This document shows positions 33,648 to 42,729 of a stretch of 64,000 bases of DNA, one piece after another (position 1 is the stretch's first letter; each line of letters opens with the position of its first letter). The stretch is from Mycoplana azooxidifex. Its GTDB lineage: Bacteria > Pseudomonadota > Alphaproteobacteria > Rhizobiales > Rhizobiaceae. Below the pieces are notes generated by a model. It was given only the letters and a program-made list of their open reading frames with translations. It ran no database searches and was not told where the DNA came from. The translations under genes and the position numbers were made by a program. The stretch lies in NCBI RefSeq assembly GCF_014196765.1, contig NZ_JACIEE010000002.1:310001-374000 (forward strand), given 5' to 3'.

Positions 33648-35429
33648 ATGTACAAGGCTCCGGTGGAGGAGACCGTCTTCACCCTTCGTCACGTCGCAGG
33701 CCTTTCGGCCGCGATGGCCGAGGGTCGCCTCGGCGAGCTCTCGGATGATCTTGTCGAGGCGATCCTTACGGAGGCCGGGCGCTTTGCGACCGAGGAGATC
33801 GCGCCGCTGGCCGAAATCGGCGACCGCCAGGGTGTCGTCCTTCAGGAGGGCCAAGTGAAGACCCCCGACCGCTGGCCCGCGCTCTACCGGGCATGGGCCG
33901 AAGGCGGCTGGAATTCGCTGACCGCATCTCCCGACTTCGGCGGGCAGGGGCTCCCCCATATGCTCCATGTCGCGGCGATGGAGATGTGGAACGGCGGCTC
34001 CATGGCCTTTGCGATCGGGCCGACGCTGACGATCGGCGCCGTCGAGGCCTTGTCTGCCCATGGCTCGGACGCGCTGAGACGCACCTACCTGCCGAAGATG
34101 GTCTCCGGCGAGTGGATGGGCTCCATGAACCTCACCGAGCCGCATGCCGGCTCCGACCTCGGCGTGATGAAGACGAAGGCGGAGCGCCGCGGCGACGGCA
34201 CCTATCGCCTGTTCGGCCAGAAGATCTTCATCACCTACGGCGAGCACGATTTCACCGACAACATCGTCCATCTGGTGCTGGCGCGCCTGCCGGATGCGCC
34301 CGCCGGCACGCGCGGCATCTCGCTGTTCCTGGTGCCGAAGTTCCTGGTCGAGGCCGACGGCGCGCTCGGAGCGCGCAACGACGTGTTCTGCCATTCCGTC
34401 GAGCACAAGCTCGGCATCCATGGCTCGCCCACCTGCACCATGATCTATGGCGACGGTCGCTTCGGTGGCGAGCCCGGCGCGATCGGCTGGCTGGTCGGCG
34501 AGGAGAACAGGGGGCTCGCCTGCATGTTCACCATGATGAACAATGCCAGGCTCGCCGTCGGCATGCAGGGCGTGGCGATCGCCGAGGCCGCCACACAGAA
34601 GGCGATCGCCTATGCCAAGGAGCGCACGCAGGGCAGGGCGCCGGGATGGCAGGGATCCGGCATGAGCCCGATCATCGAGCATCCGGACGTGGTCCGCATG
34701 CTGCTGACGATGAAGGCGCTGACGCAGGGCGCCCGCGCCATCACCTATGCCTGTGCGCACGCGGTCGACATGGCGCATGCGACGGAAGGCGAGGAGGCCC
34801 GCCACTGGACGGAGCGCGCCAGCCTGCTGACCCCGATCGCCAAGAGCTTTTCCACCGATGCCGGCGTCGACGTCGCCTCGCTCGGCGTGCAGGTGCATGG
34901 CGGCATGGGCTTTATCGAAGAGACGGGTGCTGCCCGGCTCTACCGCGATGCCCGCATCGCCCCGATCTATGAGGGGACGAACGGCATCCAGGCGATCGAT
35001 CTCGTCACCCGCAAGCTGCCGCTCTCGGACGGCGCGCAGGTGAAGGATTTCATCGCCGAGCTGCGGGGCATCGCCGCCGCCGTCCGCGCTTCCAACGATC
35101 CGGCCTTCGGCGACACGGCAGCCCGGCTGGAGGCGAGCCTCACCGATCTCGAGGCAGCCACCGAATGGCTCGGCACGGCCCTGGGCGAGGGACGGCAGCT
35201 GGACGCGCTCGCCGGCGCGACGCCCTACCAGCGGCTGTTCGGCCTCGTCCTGACGGGGGCCTACCTCGCCAGAGGCGCGCTGGCGGACGCCGGCGACGGC
35301 AGGAGGGCCGAGCGCACCGCCCTTTGCCGCTTCGCCGCCGAAAACATCATCGCCGAAACCGCAGCCTTGAAGGACCGCGTCATCAACGGCGCCGCCAGCC
35401 TGGAGGCCGCGCGGTCGGTGCTGGGTTAG
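33648..35429 (+). CDS. Acyl-CoA dehydrogenase, long DmdC-like form
   Basis: This 593-aa FAD enzyme oxidises an acyl-CoA to the enoyl-CoA. It is longer than standard 380-aa enzymes because it carries the C-terminal extension found in the DmdC/AidB-like subgroup. Recognisable parts are MNLTEPHAGSDLGVMKTKAE (FAD site), FGQKIFITYGEHDFTDNIVH, VGMQGVAIAEAATQKAIAYA and LGVQVHGGMGFIEETGAARL. The start at 33648 follows GGGAGGA. It is co-oriented with the enoyl-CoA hydratase gene downstream. The exact acyl chain is unknown. Confidence 0.93.
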   Translation: MYKAPVEETVFTLRHVAGLSAAMAEGRLGELSDDLVEAILTEAGRFATEEIAPLAEIGDRQGVVLQEGQVKTPDRWPALYRAWAEGGWNSLTASPDFGGQGLPHMLHVAAMEMWNGGSMAFAIGPTLTIGAVEALSAHGSDALRRTYLPKMVSGEWMGSMNLTEPHAGSDLGVMKTKAERRGDGTYRLFGQKIFITYGEHDFTDNIVHLVLARLPDAPAGTRGISLFLVPKFLVEADGALGARNDVFCHSVEHKLGIHGSPTCTMIYGDGRFGGEPGAIGWLVGEENRGLACMFTMMNNARLAVGMQGVAIAEAATQKAIAYAKERTQGRAPGWQGSGMSPIIEHPDVVRMLLTMKALTQGARAITYACAHAVDMAHATEGEEARHWTERASLLTPIAKSFSTDAGVDVASLGVQVHGGMGFIEETGAARLYRDARIAPIYEGTNGIQAIDLVTRKLPLSDGAQVKDFIAELRGIAAAVRASNDPAFGDTAARLEASLTDLEAATEWLGTALGEGRQLDALAGATPYQRLFGLVLTGAYLARGALADAGDGRRAERTALCRFAAENIIAETAALKDRVINGAASLEAARSVLG

Positions 35430-35440
35430 GCGCTCACGTC

Positions 35441-35490
35441 AACCCTCCCCTTGAGGGGGAGGGTCGGCGCGAAGCGCCGGGGTGGGGTGA
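35441..35490. repeat. Palindromic intergenic repeat unit
   Basis: Two adjacent hairpins, CCCTCCCC-TTGA-GGGGGAGGG and GGCGC-GAA-GCGCC, followed by GGGGTGGGGTGA. It lies between two genes of one catabolic unit and is similar in its first arm to the element at 12733. It may also affect mRNA stability. Confidence 0.65.
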
Positions 35491-35612
35491 TGCTGCGGCG
35501 ACAGTCGCACGGTGGTGGTGATCGTCGCACGAAGGCCGGCGGCGCGGCAGCACGGAACGAACGCCAGGCGCCATCGCGCCCGCGAAGAAAGGCCCGCGAG
35601 GAAAGGAACGAC

Positions 35613-36362
35613 ATGAGCGATCACGTCCTGATCGAACGACCGCAATCCGCCCCCGGCGTGCAGGTGATCCGGCTGAACCGGCCGGAGAAGAAGAACGCCA
35701 TCACCCGCGCCATGTACCAGACGCTGACCGAGGCGATGCGCAGCGCCGATGTCGATCCGGCCGTGCGCGCGACATTGCTGCTCGGCTCGGAGGGCTGCTT
35801 TTCCGCCGGCAACGACATGGCCGATTTCCTCACCGTCGCCATGGGCGGCTCTATGGGCCGGGAGGTGGTGGACTTCCTCCATGCGCTCGCAGCGCACAAC
35901 AAGCCGATCGTCTCCGGCGTCGATGGCCTGGCGATCGGCATCGGCACCACCATCCACTTGCACTGCGACATGACGATCGCCTCGCCGCGGTCGCTCTTCA
36001 GGACGCCGTTCGTCGATCTGGCGCTGGTGCCGGAAGCGGCGTCCAGCCTGATCGCGCCGCGGCTGATGGGCCACCAGCGCGCCTTTGCCCTGCTCGTGGC
36101 GGGCGAGGGCTTCACTGCCGAGGAGGCGCGTGCGGCCGGCCTGATCTGGAAGGTGGCGGATGCGGCCGAGACGGAGGCGTTTCAGGTCGCGACCCGCCTC
36201 GCCGCCAAGCCGCCCGAGGCGCTGAGGGCCGCGCGCAACCTGATGCGCGGCGACAGGGAAGAGGTCGCCGGCCGCATCGACGAGGAGGCGCACCATTTCT
36301 CCGTCAGGCTCAGGAGCGCGGAAGCCCGCGCCGCCTTCGAGGCCTTCATGGCGAGGAAGTAG
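35613..36362 (+). CDS. Enoyl-CoA hydratase/isomerase
   Basis: This 249-aa crotonase-fold enzyme adds water to enoyl-CoA produced by the upstream dehydrogenase. Oxyanion-hole motifs are GSEGCFSAGNDMADFL and PIVSGVDGLAIGIGTTIHLH. The catalytic-loop region is TPFVDLALVPEAASSL, where Glu of PEAAS aligns with one catalytic Glu. The start at 35613 has GGAAAGGAA upstream. It is 183 bases from the dehydrogenase, with a palindromic repeat in between. The gene converges on the RNA methyltransferase gene. Confidence 0.92.
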   Translation: MSDHVLIERPQSAPGVQVIRLNRPEKKNAITRAMYQTLTEAMRSADVDPAVRATLLLGSEGCFSAGNDMADFLTVAMGGSMGREVVDFLHALAAHNKPIVSGVDGLAIGIGTTIHLHCDMTIASPRSLFRTPFVDLALVPEAASSLIAPRLMGHQRAFALLVAGEGFTAEEARAAGLIWKVADAAETEAFQVATRLAAKPPEALRAARNLMRGDREEVAGRIDEEAHHFSVRLRSAEARAAFEAFMARK

Positions 36363-36541
36363 CCGCGTGGCTAACCGTCGATCGCCGGGGAGTCGATAGG
36401 TGTCGTGCCATCGAACGTCGAAGAACATCCGGAAATTCAACGCTCCGCCCGGAAGCCGAGTGGCGTCGTTGTTGACGGCCACCCGGATCTCTCCATGGTC
36501 GTTTACAACCGCACATTGCCCGAGGACACCGAGCGGTGAGC
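36363..36541. other. Intergenic region with coding-like minus-strand frame
   Basis: These 179 bases lie between convergent genes. On the minus strand one frame reads through without stops as GEIRVAVNNDATRLPGGALN then FRMFFDVRWHDTYRLPGDRR, which looks like protein of normal composition, but there is no start codon or family match. It may be a remnant of a decayed gene. Confidence 0.35.
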
Positions 36542-37792
36542 CTATTTCTCCAGCGTCGCCACCGCTTCCACATGCGACGACCAGAGGAACTGGTCGATCG
36601 GGGTGACGCCGGTGATGCGGTAGCCGCCGGCCGTCAGGATCGCGAGATCGCGGGCGAGCGTCACCGGGTTGCAGGAGACGGCGGCGATCTTCTTCACGCC
36701 GGATCGGGCGAGCTCGCGACACTGGTCCTCGGCGCCGGCGCGCGGTGGGTCGAAGACCAGAGCGTCGAACACCTTCAGTTCCGAGACCATCAGCGGCCGG
36801 CGGAACAGGTCGCGCTTCTCGACGGTGACCTGCTTCAGCCCCTGTGCGTGGCGGGCGGCATGGTCGAGCGCCTTCAGCGCCTTCTCGTCGCCCTCGACCG
36901 CATGGACGCGGGCGGAGCGGGCTATCCTGAGCGCAAAGGTGCCGGAGCCGGCGAAGAGGTCGGCCACGCGCTTGGCCTTGCCGATATGGCCGAGCACCAG
37001 CGCGGCCATGGCGTCCTCGGCCTCTTTCGTCGCCTGCGTGAAGCCGCCCGGCGGCGGCGAGACCAGAACGCCGCCGAAATCGAGCTGCGGCTTCTGCGGC
37101 TCGATCAGGATCTCGCCGTCATGGGACACGCGGGCGATGCCGCGCAAGGCCAGCACGCATTCCGTCACCGCGCGCCGCTGGCGGTCGCCGACCTTGCGCA
37201 CACCCTCGAAGGCGAGGTCGAGGCCGGACAGCGTCTCGAGCACGGTCAGCCGGAAGCCCTGGCTGTCGGTCGAAAGGGCCGTGGCAACCGCGCGGATCGC
37301 GTCCAGTCGGGCGACGATGCCGGGCCGGCTGATCGGACACTGGTCGATATCGACGATGTGGTGGCTGCCCGCCTGGTTGAAGCCGAGCAGCAAGCCCTTC
37401 TCGGTCTGGCGCGCGGTGAAGGCCACCCGCCGGCGTTCGCCGGGGCGGGCGATCACGAGCGGCGCCACCTCCGCGGCGAGCCCCTTGGATTTCAGCGCAT
37501 CGACCACGAGCCCGCGCTTGAAGGCATGATAGAGCGCATCCGAGGCATGCTGCAGCGAACAGCCGCCGCAGGTGCCGTTCCGGCCGTCGGGTCCGAAATG
37601 CGGACAGGCCGGCGCGATCCTGTCGGGCGAGGCCACGGACGTGGAAATCACGGTGCCCTGGCTCTTCACCCTGGCGATCGCCACCGTTTCCCCCGGCAGC
37701 GCGAAGGGAACGTAGACCGGCCCGTCCGGGCCGCTCGCAATCCCGTCCCCGCCGCTGCCGAGCCTGCTGATCGTCACCGTTTCCGTGCTCAT
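36542..37792 (-). CDS. TrmA/RlmD-type RNA m5U methyltransferase
   Basis: This 416-aa enzyme methylates uridine C5 in rRNA or tRNA with SAM. It has an N-terminal TRAM domain (residues 1-55), a 4Fe-4S cluster motif (CPHFG then CGGCSLQHA near 63-80, with a further Cys in DIDQCPISRP), a SAM motif (VADLFAGSGTFALRIAR) and the catalytic Cys in AVSCNPVTLARDL. It is most like the RlmC/RlmD branch, but the target base is not known. It overlaps the stop of tlyA by four bases, so the two are translationally coupled. Confidence 0.93.
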   Translation of the reverse strand: MSTETVTISRLGSGGDGIASGPDGPVYVPFALPGETVAIARVKSQGTVISTSVASPDRIAPACPHFGPDGRNGTCGGCSLQHASDALYHAFKRGLVVDALKSKGLAAEVAPLVIARPGERRRVAFTARQTEKGLLLGFNQAGSHHIVDIDQCPISRPGIVARLDAIRAVATALSTDSQGFRLTVLETLSGLDLAFEGVRKVGDRQRRAVTECVLALRGIARVSHDGEILIEPQKPQLDFGGVLVSPPPGGFTQATKEAEDAMAALVLGHIGKAKRVADLFAGSGTFALRIARSARVHAVEGDEKALKALDHAARHAQGLKQVTVEKRDLFRRPLMVSELKVFDALVFDPPRAGAEDQCRELARSGVKKIAAVSCNPVTLARDLAILTAGGYRITGVTPIDQFLWSSHVEAVATLEK

Positions 37793-38541
37793 GGCTTGCG
37801 TCCTGCGAGAAGATATTCCTGGTTGCCGTCGCCGCCGGCGATCGGGGCGGGGATGATGCCGAGGCTTTCCCAGCCCATCTCCGTGGTGAGCCAGCGCTCC
37901 AGTTCGGCGGCGATGGCGGGGCCCGCCGAAGGGTCCTTCAGCAGCCCGCCCTTGCCGATCGCCGCGCGCCCCGCCTCGAATTGCGGCTTCACCAGAAGCA
38001 CACAGAAGGCGCCGGGAGCGGCGAGCGAAAGGGCTGGCGGCAGTGCCAGCTTCAGCGAGATGAAGGAGACGTCCGAGACGACGCAGCCGATCGTCCGGCT
38101 TGCTGTGTGGCTCTCGGAAAGCGCGCGGGCGTTCAGGCCTTCGAGATTGGTCACGCGCGGATCGCCGCCGACGCGGGGATGCATCTGCCCGTGGCCGACG
38201 TCGACGGCGACGACATGCGCCGCCCCGCGCATCAAGAGCACCTGCGTGAAGCCGCCGGTCGAGGCACCGATGTCGAGACAGTCGCAGCCGGCCGGATCCA
38301 GCCCGAAACGCTCGAGCGCCGCCACCAGCTTCAACGCTGCCCGGGAGACATAGTCCTGCGCCGGATCGTCAATCTCGATCGCAGCGTTCGGGCCGACCGT
38401 CGTGCCCGCCTTGGTCACCGTCCTGCCCTCGACGCTCACTGTGCCGCGCGCGATCGCGTCGCGGGCGCGCGAACGGCTGTCGAAAAGCCCGCGCGAGACG
38501 AGCAACTGGTCGAGGCGAATGGAAGGGGCCTGGTCGGACAT
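37789..38541 (-). CDS. tlyA: TlyA-family rRNA 2'-O-methyltransferase
   Basis: This 250-aa protein has an S4 RNA-binding domain at residues 7-70 (IRLDQLLVSRGLFDSRSRAR, IARGTVSVEGRTV) followed by an FtsJ-like methyltransferase domain with CLDIGASTGGFTQVLLMRGA and VVSDVSFISLKLALP. The lysine of the K-D-K-E tetrad is in YVSRAALKL. TlyA of mycobacteria 2'-O-methylates 16S and 23S rRNA; it was also called hemolysin. It is coupled by ATGA overlap to the downstream m5U methyltransferase, making an rRNA-modification pair. Confidence 0.93.
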   Translation of the reverse strand: MSDQAPSIRLDQLLVSRGLFDSRSRARDAIARGTVSVEGRTVTKAGTTVGPNAAIEIDDPAQDYVSRAALKLVAALERFGLDPAGCDCLDIGASTGGFTQVLLMRGAAHVVAVDVGHGQMHPRVGGDPRVTNLEGLNARALSESHTASRTIGCVVSDVSFISLKLALPPALSLAAPGAFCVLLVKPQFEAGRAAIGKGGLLKDPSAGPAIAAELERWLTTEMGWESLGIIPAPIAGGDGNQEYLLAGRKP

Positions 38542-38659
38542 CGCCCCTCAATGACGCCTGCCGGCGGCGCTGGCAAGGGCAGACGGCAGCAATTGCCTGT
38601 TTGTGCGGCCACGATAGCCACTAGGGCGAAGGCAACTCTTCGCTCCTGGCCATGCGCCG

Positions 38660-39487
38660 TCAGGCGGGAAAATACCCGCGCATATAGTCGACATAGTCCT
38701 GGTCGGGCAGGGTGCGCCGTGCCTTGACGAAGCCGCGGGCGTCGTCGCCGATCAGGTAGCGCAGCCGGTCGCTGCCGTCGGTCAGCGCCGTATGGATGAG
38801 CGTTGCGACATCCTCGGCTGCGATGCTGCTTTCCGCCGCCATGCGTGCGAAGGCGGCGAGCGTGCGGTCGACGAAGGGCTGATAGTCGGAAAGCGGCGAT
38901 CCGTCCGCCCCGCGCGCGGCCTGGTTCTCCCCGAAACGGGTCGAGGTGACGCCGCCGTGCGGGATCACGAGCTTCACCTCGATGTTCTGCGGGCCGAGTT
39001 CGTAGGACAGCGCCTCGGTGAAGCCTTCGAGGGCGAATTTGCTGGCGCAGTAGAGCGAGATCATCGGCAGGGTGAAGAGGCCCGCGCCGGAGCTGACGTT
39101 GAGGACTGCGCCGCCACCATTCGCCCGGAAATGCGGCAGCAGCGCGCGGGTGACGTTCATCACCCCGAACAGGTTGACGTCGAACTGCGCCTGGACCCGC
39201 TCGGGCGTCAAGGCCTCGAAGAGACCCCATTGGCCGTAGCCGGCATTGTTCACCAGCGCGTCGATGCGGCTGAAACGGGCGATGCCCGCATCGATCGCCG
39301 CGCGAATGCTGTCCGGATCCTGCACGTCCAATCGCGTGGTGAGCAGGCTGTCGCCTTCCGGTAGCGCATCGGCGTCCTTAAGGTCGCGCATCGTGGCGAT
39401 CACGTTCCAGCCCTTTTCGGCAAAGAGACGGGCTGCCGCCCTGCCGATGCCGGATGAAGTGCCTGTGATGAGGATGGTCGAGGTCAT
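38660..39487 (-). CDS. Short-chain dehydrogenase/reductase
   Basis: This 275-aa classical SDR has the cofactor motif ITGTSSGIGRAAARLFAEKG at residues 6-25, NNAGYG near residue 80, and the catalytic Ser and YxxxK in NVSSGAGLF and SLYCASKFALEGF. The substrate is unknown. The start at 39487 has GGGAG upstream. It is divergent from a LysR regulator gene across 110 bases holding two inverted repeats, so it is the likely target of that regulator. Confidence 0.92.
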   Translation of the reverse strand: MTSTILITGTSSGIGRAAARLFAEKGWNVIATMRDLKDADALPEGDSLLTTRLDVQDPDSIRAAIDAGIARFSRIDALVNNAGYGQWGLFEALTPERVQAQFDVNLFGVMNVTRALLPHFRANGGGAVLNVSSGAGLFTLPMISLYCASKFALEGFTEALSYELGPQNIEVKLVIPHGGVTSTRFGENQAARGADGSPLSDYQPFVDRTLAAFARMAAESSIAAEDVATLIHTALTDGSDRLRYLIGDDARGFVKARRTLPDQDYVDYMRGYFPA

Positions 39488-39540
39488 GTCCGATGTCTCC
39501 CGGAACGATTGCCTGTATCTGCAACCGGGAGATAGAGCGG

Positions 39541-39571
39541 CTGGATTGTTTTGATAATCCAGATATTCTGG
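39541..39571. promoter_or_regulatory. Overlapping inverted repeats, LysR operator candidate
   Basis: CTGGATT-N8-AATCCAG (39541-39562) overlaps CCAGA-TAT-TCTGG (39559-39571) in the space between divergent SDR and LysR genes. LysR-type activators typically bind such dyads. Confidence 0.55.
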
Positions 39572-39597
39572 CATGAACAGATGAGGTAAATCGAACA

Positions 39598-40500
39598 ATG
39601 ACCAAGGCCGGCCTTGCGGAATTCAACGCCGTCGTCGCGGTCGCCGACCACGGCAGCTTCCGCCGTGCCGCCCGCGAGCTCGACATGTCCGCCTCGGCAC
39701 TGAGCCACGCCATCACCACGCTGGAGCGGCGGATCGGCGTGCGCCTGTTCAACCGCACCACCCGCAGCGTCTCGCTGTCGGAAGCCGGGGAGGCGTTCGT
39801 CGCGCGCGTCCGTCCGGCGCTGCGGGAGCTGGGGGCCGCGGTAGAGGCGGTGAACGCGTTCCGCGACCGGCCGGCCGGGTCGCTGCGGATCAACACCTCC
39901 GAAGGCGCCGCACGCCAGTTCCTGGCGCCGGTGGTCTTCGGCTTCCTCGAGCGTTATCCCGACATGCGCGTCGACCTCGTGGCCGAGGGCAGGCTGGTCG
40001 ACATCATCGCCGATGGCTTCGATGCCGGCGTGCGGCTGGTCGAGGCGGTGCCGAAGGACATGATCGCCGTCCCGATCGGCCCGGCCCAGCGCTTCGTCGT
40101 GGTCGGGTCGCCCGCCTACTTCGCCCGCCATCCCCGCCCGGAGACCCCCGCTGATCTGTTGCGCCACGACTGCATCCGCAGCCGCCTGCCGAGCGGAGCG
40201 GTCTTCCGCTGGGAATTCGAGAAGCGCGGCGAGCAGGTGGTGCTCGACGTGTCGGGCAAGCTCACGCTGGACAACCAGAACCTGAGGCTGGAAGCGGCCC
40301 TTGCCGGCGTCGGTCTGGCTTATCTGACGGAATGGGACACGGCAGTCGCCATTGCTGGAGGCTCTCTCGTGCGCGTGCTCGAAGATTGGACCGCGCCGTT
40401 TCCCGGCCTTGCGATCTACTATCCCGGACACCGCCTCGTCCCGGCCGGACTGCGCGCCTTCATAGCGTTCGCCCGGAGCGCCTTTCCCGTTTGCCCCTAG
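39598..40500 (+). CDS. LysR family transcriptional regulator
   Basis: This 300-aa protein has an N-terminal winged HTH (residues 1-60: [40 protein letters not shown]) and a periplasmic-binding-protein-like effector domain (about 90-295: [40 protein letters not shown]). It is similar to the DsdC/PerR subgroup that controls neighbouring oxidoreductases. It probably regulates the divergent SDR gene and itself. The effector is unknown. Confidence 0.93.
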   Translation: MTKAGLAEFNAVVAVADHGSFRRAARELDMSASALSHAITTLERRIGVRLFNRTTRSVSLSEAGEAFVARVRPALRELGAAVEAVNAFRDRPAGSLRINTSEGAARQFLAPVVFGFLERYPDMRVDLVAEGRLVDIIADGFDAGVRLVEAVPKDMIAVPIGPAQRFVVVGSPAYFARHPRPETPADLLRHDCIRSRLPSGAVFRWEFEKRGEQVVLDVSGKLTLDNQNLRLEAALAGVGLAYLTEWDTAVAIAGGSLVRVLEDWTAPFPGLAIYYPGHRLVPAGLRAFIAFARSAFPVCP

Positions 40501-40727
40501 CGGCGGGCCGTCGGAAGCCCCTCCCGGTGAAAGACCCGATTCACCAAATTTTTATGCGGAATGATTATAGCCAATATTGATTTTCGAGGCTGACGACTTC
40601 CTCCCGCGTGCCATGATCGGCGCCCATCGTTGTGTCCCCCAATCATGTCTTCCAGCGCCATGACGCTCGCGCGCGGCTGCGGTCCCTTGCGACTGCCCGC
40701 AAGCGGCCGCTCAGTAGGAGTTCTATC

Positions 40728-42563
40728 ATGAAGTTCAAGAATATCTCGCTGAGCGGGAAGCTCAGCATTACGTTCGCCGGCCTGATCCTCGTGTTTCTCG
40801 CCGTTTCCGGCATCGTCTATGTCAAGGCCCGCGAATCGATGCTGGCCTCCGAGAGCCAGCTGCGCTCCGAGCGGCTGGTCAACACGGTCGACAACGCCCT
40901 GCATGCGATGCTCGAACAGGCCGTCAACCAGCGCGGCTTCCTGCTGTTTCGCAGCGACAGCACCTATGGCGACGTGTTCGCCAACCGCGACAAGATGCTG
41001 AAATTCATCGACGAGGCCAAGCAGACCGCAGCCGGGCAGCCGGAGATGCTGAAGTCGATCGACGCCATGCTGTCGGCCGCCAACGTCTTCCACGAGCAAC
41101 TGACCGTGCCGCAGCTCGAGGCGCGCAAGACGACCGAGGCGCCGATTTCCGAGGTGATCGAGATCGGCCGCAACCAGTCCAAGGGACAGCTCGACGTGTT
41201 CCGCGGCTCGGCGGCCACGATCAAGGCCCAGGCCGGCGAATGGGCGGCCGAGCAGGCAGCCCGGCAGAAGGCGGCCAATTCCGGCCTCGTGCTCGCCCTC
41301 GTGGTCGGCGCGCTCACGGCCATCGCCATCGCCGTCCTGCTCGCCTGGACCCTGTCCCGGGCGATCGTCCGACCGATCGTCGGCATGACCGCCGCCATGG
41401 ACAAGCTCGCAGGAGGCGACAGCAACATCGACGTTCCGGCCCTCGACCGCAGCGACGAGGTCGGCCGCATGGCCAACGCCGTCCTGGTCTTCAAGCAGGC
41501 GGCCGTCGAAAAGCTGCGCCTGTCCGGGGAGACCGAGCGGATGCGCGACGATGCGGAGCGCCAGCGCCGCGACACCGACGAGCAGAAGAAGCGCGAAGCG
41601 CTGGAAATCAACCAGGCGGTCGACGAACTCGCCGCCGGTCTCGCCGGCCTGGCCGACGGCGACGTCAGCTACCGCATCGAGACGCCGTTCTCGCCGCATC
41701 TCGATCGGCTGCGGCTCGACTTCAACGCCTCGCTCGACAAGCTGCGCGGCGCGCTGCAGTCGGTCGGCAGCAATGCCGCCGCCATCCATGCCGGCGCATC
41801 CGAGATCCTGTCCGCTGCCGACGACCTGGCGCGCCGCACCGAGCAGCAGGCCGCTTCCGTCGAGGAGACGGCCGCAGCGCTCGAGGAAGTCACCTCGACG
41901 GTCCGCGACAGCGCCAAGGGCGCCGAAGAGGCCGGCCGCCTCGTCGAGCGCACCCGCAAGGGCGCCGAGCGCTCCGGCGAGATCGTCCGCGACGCCGTCT
42001 CCGCCATGCAGGCGATCGAGAAGTCCTCCGGCGAGATCTCCAACATCATCGGCGTCATCGAGGACATCGCCTTCCAGACCAACCTGCTGGCGCTCAACGC
42101 CGGCGTCGAGGCGGCGCGCGCCGGCGAGGCCGGCAAGGGCTTCGCCGTCGTCGCACAGGAAGTCCGCGAACTGGCCCAGCGTTCCGGCAAGGCCGCCAAG
42201 GAGATCAAGGCGCTCATCACCACCTCCGGCGAACAGGTCCAGTCCGGCGTCTCGCTGGTCGGTGACACCGGCAAGGCGCTGGAGACCATCGTCGGGGAGG
42301 TCCAGGAGATCAACCGCCATGTCGCCTCGATCGTGGTCGCCACCCGCGAGCAGGCGACCGGCCTCCAGGAGATCAGCACCGCCGTCAACACGATGGACCA
42401 GGGCACGCAGCAGAACGCCGCCATGGTCGAGGAGCAGACGGCCGCCAGCCACAGCCTGGCCCAGGAAGCCGCAGCCCTCAACGAACTGTTGACGCAGTTC
42501 AAGCTCGGCGGCGCCGCCGCCGGCTTCGCCGCCACCGCCCCGGCCACCCGCCGCGCCGCGTGA
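40728..42563 (+). CDS. Methyl-accepting chemotaxis protein
   Basis: This 611-aa transmembrane receptor has TM1 at about residues 11-32, a CHASE3-like helical periplasmic domain (about 35-180), TM2 at about 184-207 and a HAMP region to about 265, followed by a second HAMP-like stretch. The signalling domain has the highly conserved hairpin tip [20 protein letters not shown] near residue 444. The C-terminus lacks a CheR-binding pentapeptide (it ends PATRRAA). The start at 40728 has TAGGAG seven bases upstream. The ligand is unknown. A terminator follows at 42622. Confidence 0.95.
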   Translation: MKFKNISLSGKLSITFAGLILVFLAVSGIVYVKARESMLASESQLRSERLVNTVDNALHAMLEQAVNQRGFLLFRSDSTYGDVFANRDKMLKFIDEAKQTAAGQPEMLKSIDAMLSAANVFHEQLTVPQLEARKTTEAPISEVIEIGRNQSKGQLDVFRGSAATIKAQAGEWAAEQAARQKAANSGLVLALVVGALTAIAIAVLLAWTLSRAIVRPIVGMTAAMDKLAGGDSNIDVPALDRSDEVGRMANAVLVFKQAAVEKLRLSGETERMRDDAERQRRDTDEQKKREALEINQAVDELAAGLAGLADGDVSYRIETPFSPHLDRLRLDFNASLDKLRGALQSVGSNAAAIHAGASEILSAADDLARRTEQQAASVEETAAALEEVTSTVRDSAKGAEEAGRLVERTRKGAERSGEIVRDAVSAMQAIEKSSGEISNIIGVIEDIAFQTNLLALNAGVEAARAGEAGKGFAVVAQEVRELAQRSGKAAKEIKALITTSGEQVQSGVSLVGDTGKALETIVGEVQEINRHVASIVVATREQATGLQEISTAVNTMDQGTQQNAAMVEEQTAASHSLAQEAAALNELLTQFKLGGAAAGFAATAPATRRAA

Positions 42564-42621
42564 CAAACCGCGCCTGCCGGCCCGCTTCGGGCGTCGGCAG
42601 GTTTCCAGATGAGAAACGACG

Positions 42622-42644
42622 CGGCGCGCCTCATGGGCGCGCCG
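42622..42644. terminator. GC hairpin between MCP and dxs
   Basis: CGGCGCGCC and GGCGCGCCG form a perfect 9-bp stem around TCATG, followed by TTTGCGTTT. It lies between two convergent genes. Confidence 0.75.
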
Positions 42645-42729
42645 TTTGCGTTTCGTCGGTGTCAAAGTTGTCTTGAAGCGGAGTCTGCCCGGTCAGGCGG
42701 CGACCGACACGGGTCGTGAGCAGCCGTAA

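Noticed and set aside
36536-38353. A 605-codon plus-strand open frame opposite the rRNA methyltransferase pair
   Set aside because: Antisense shadow of two recognised genes.
40497-42665. A 722-codon minus-strand open frame opposite the chemotaxis receptor
   Set aside because: Gly/Asp/Leu-rich shadow of a repetitive helical gene; no domain.
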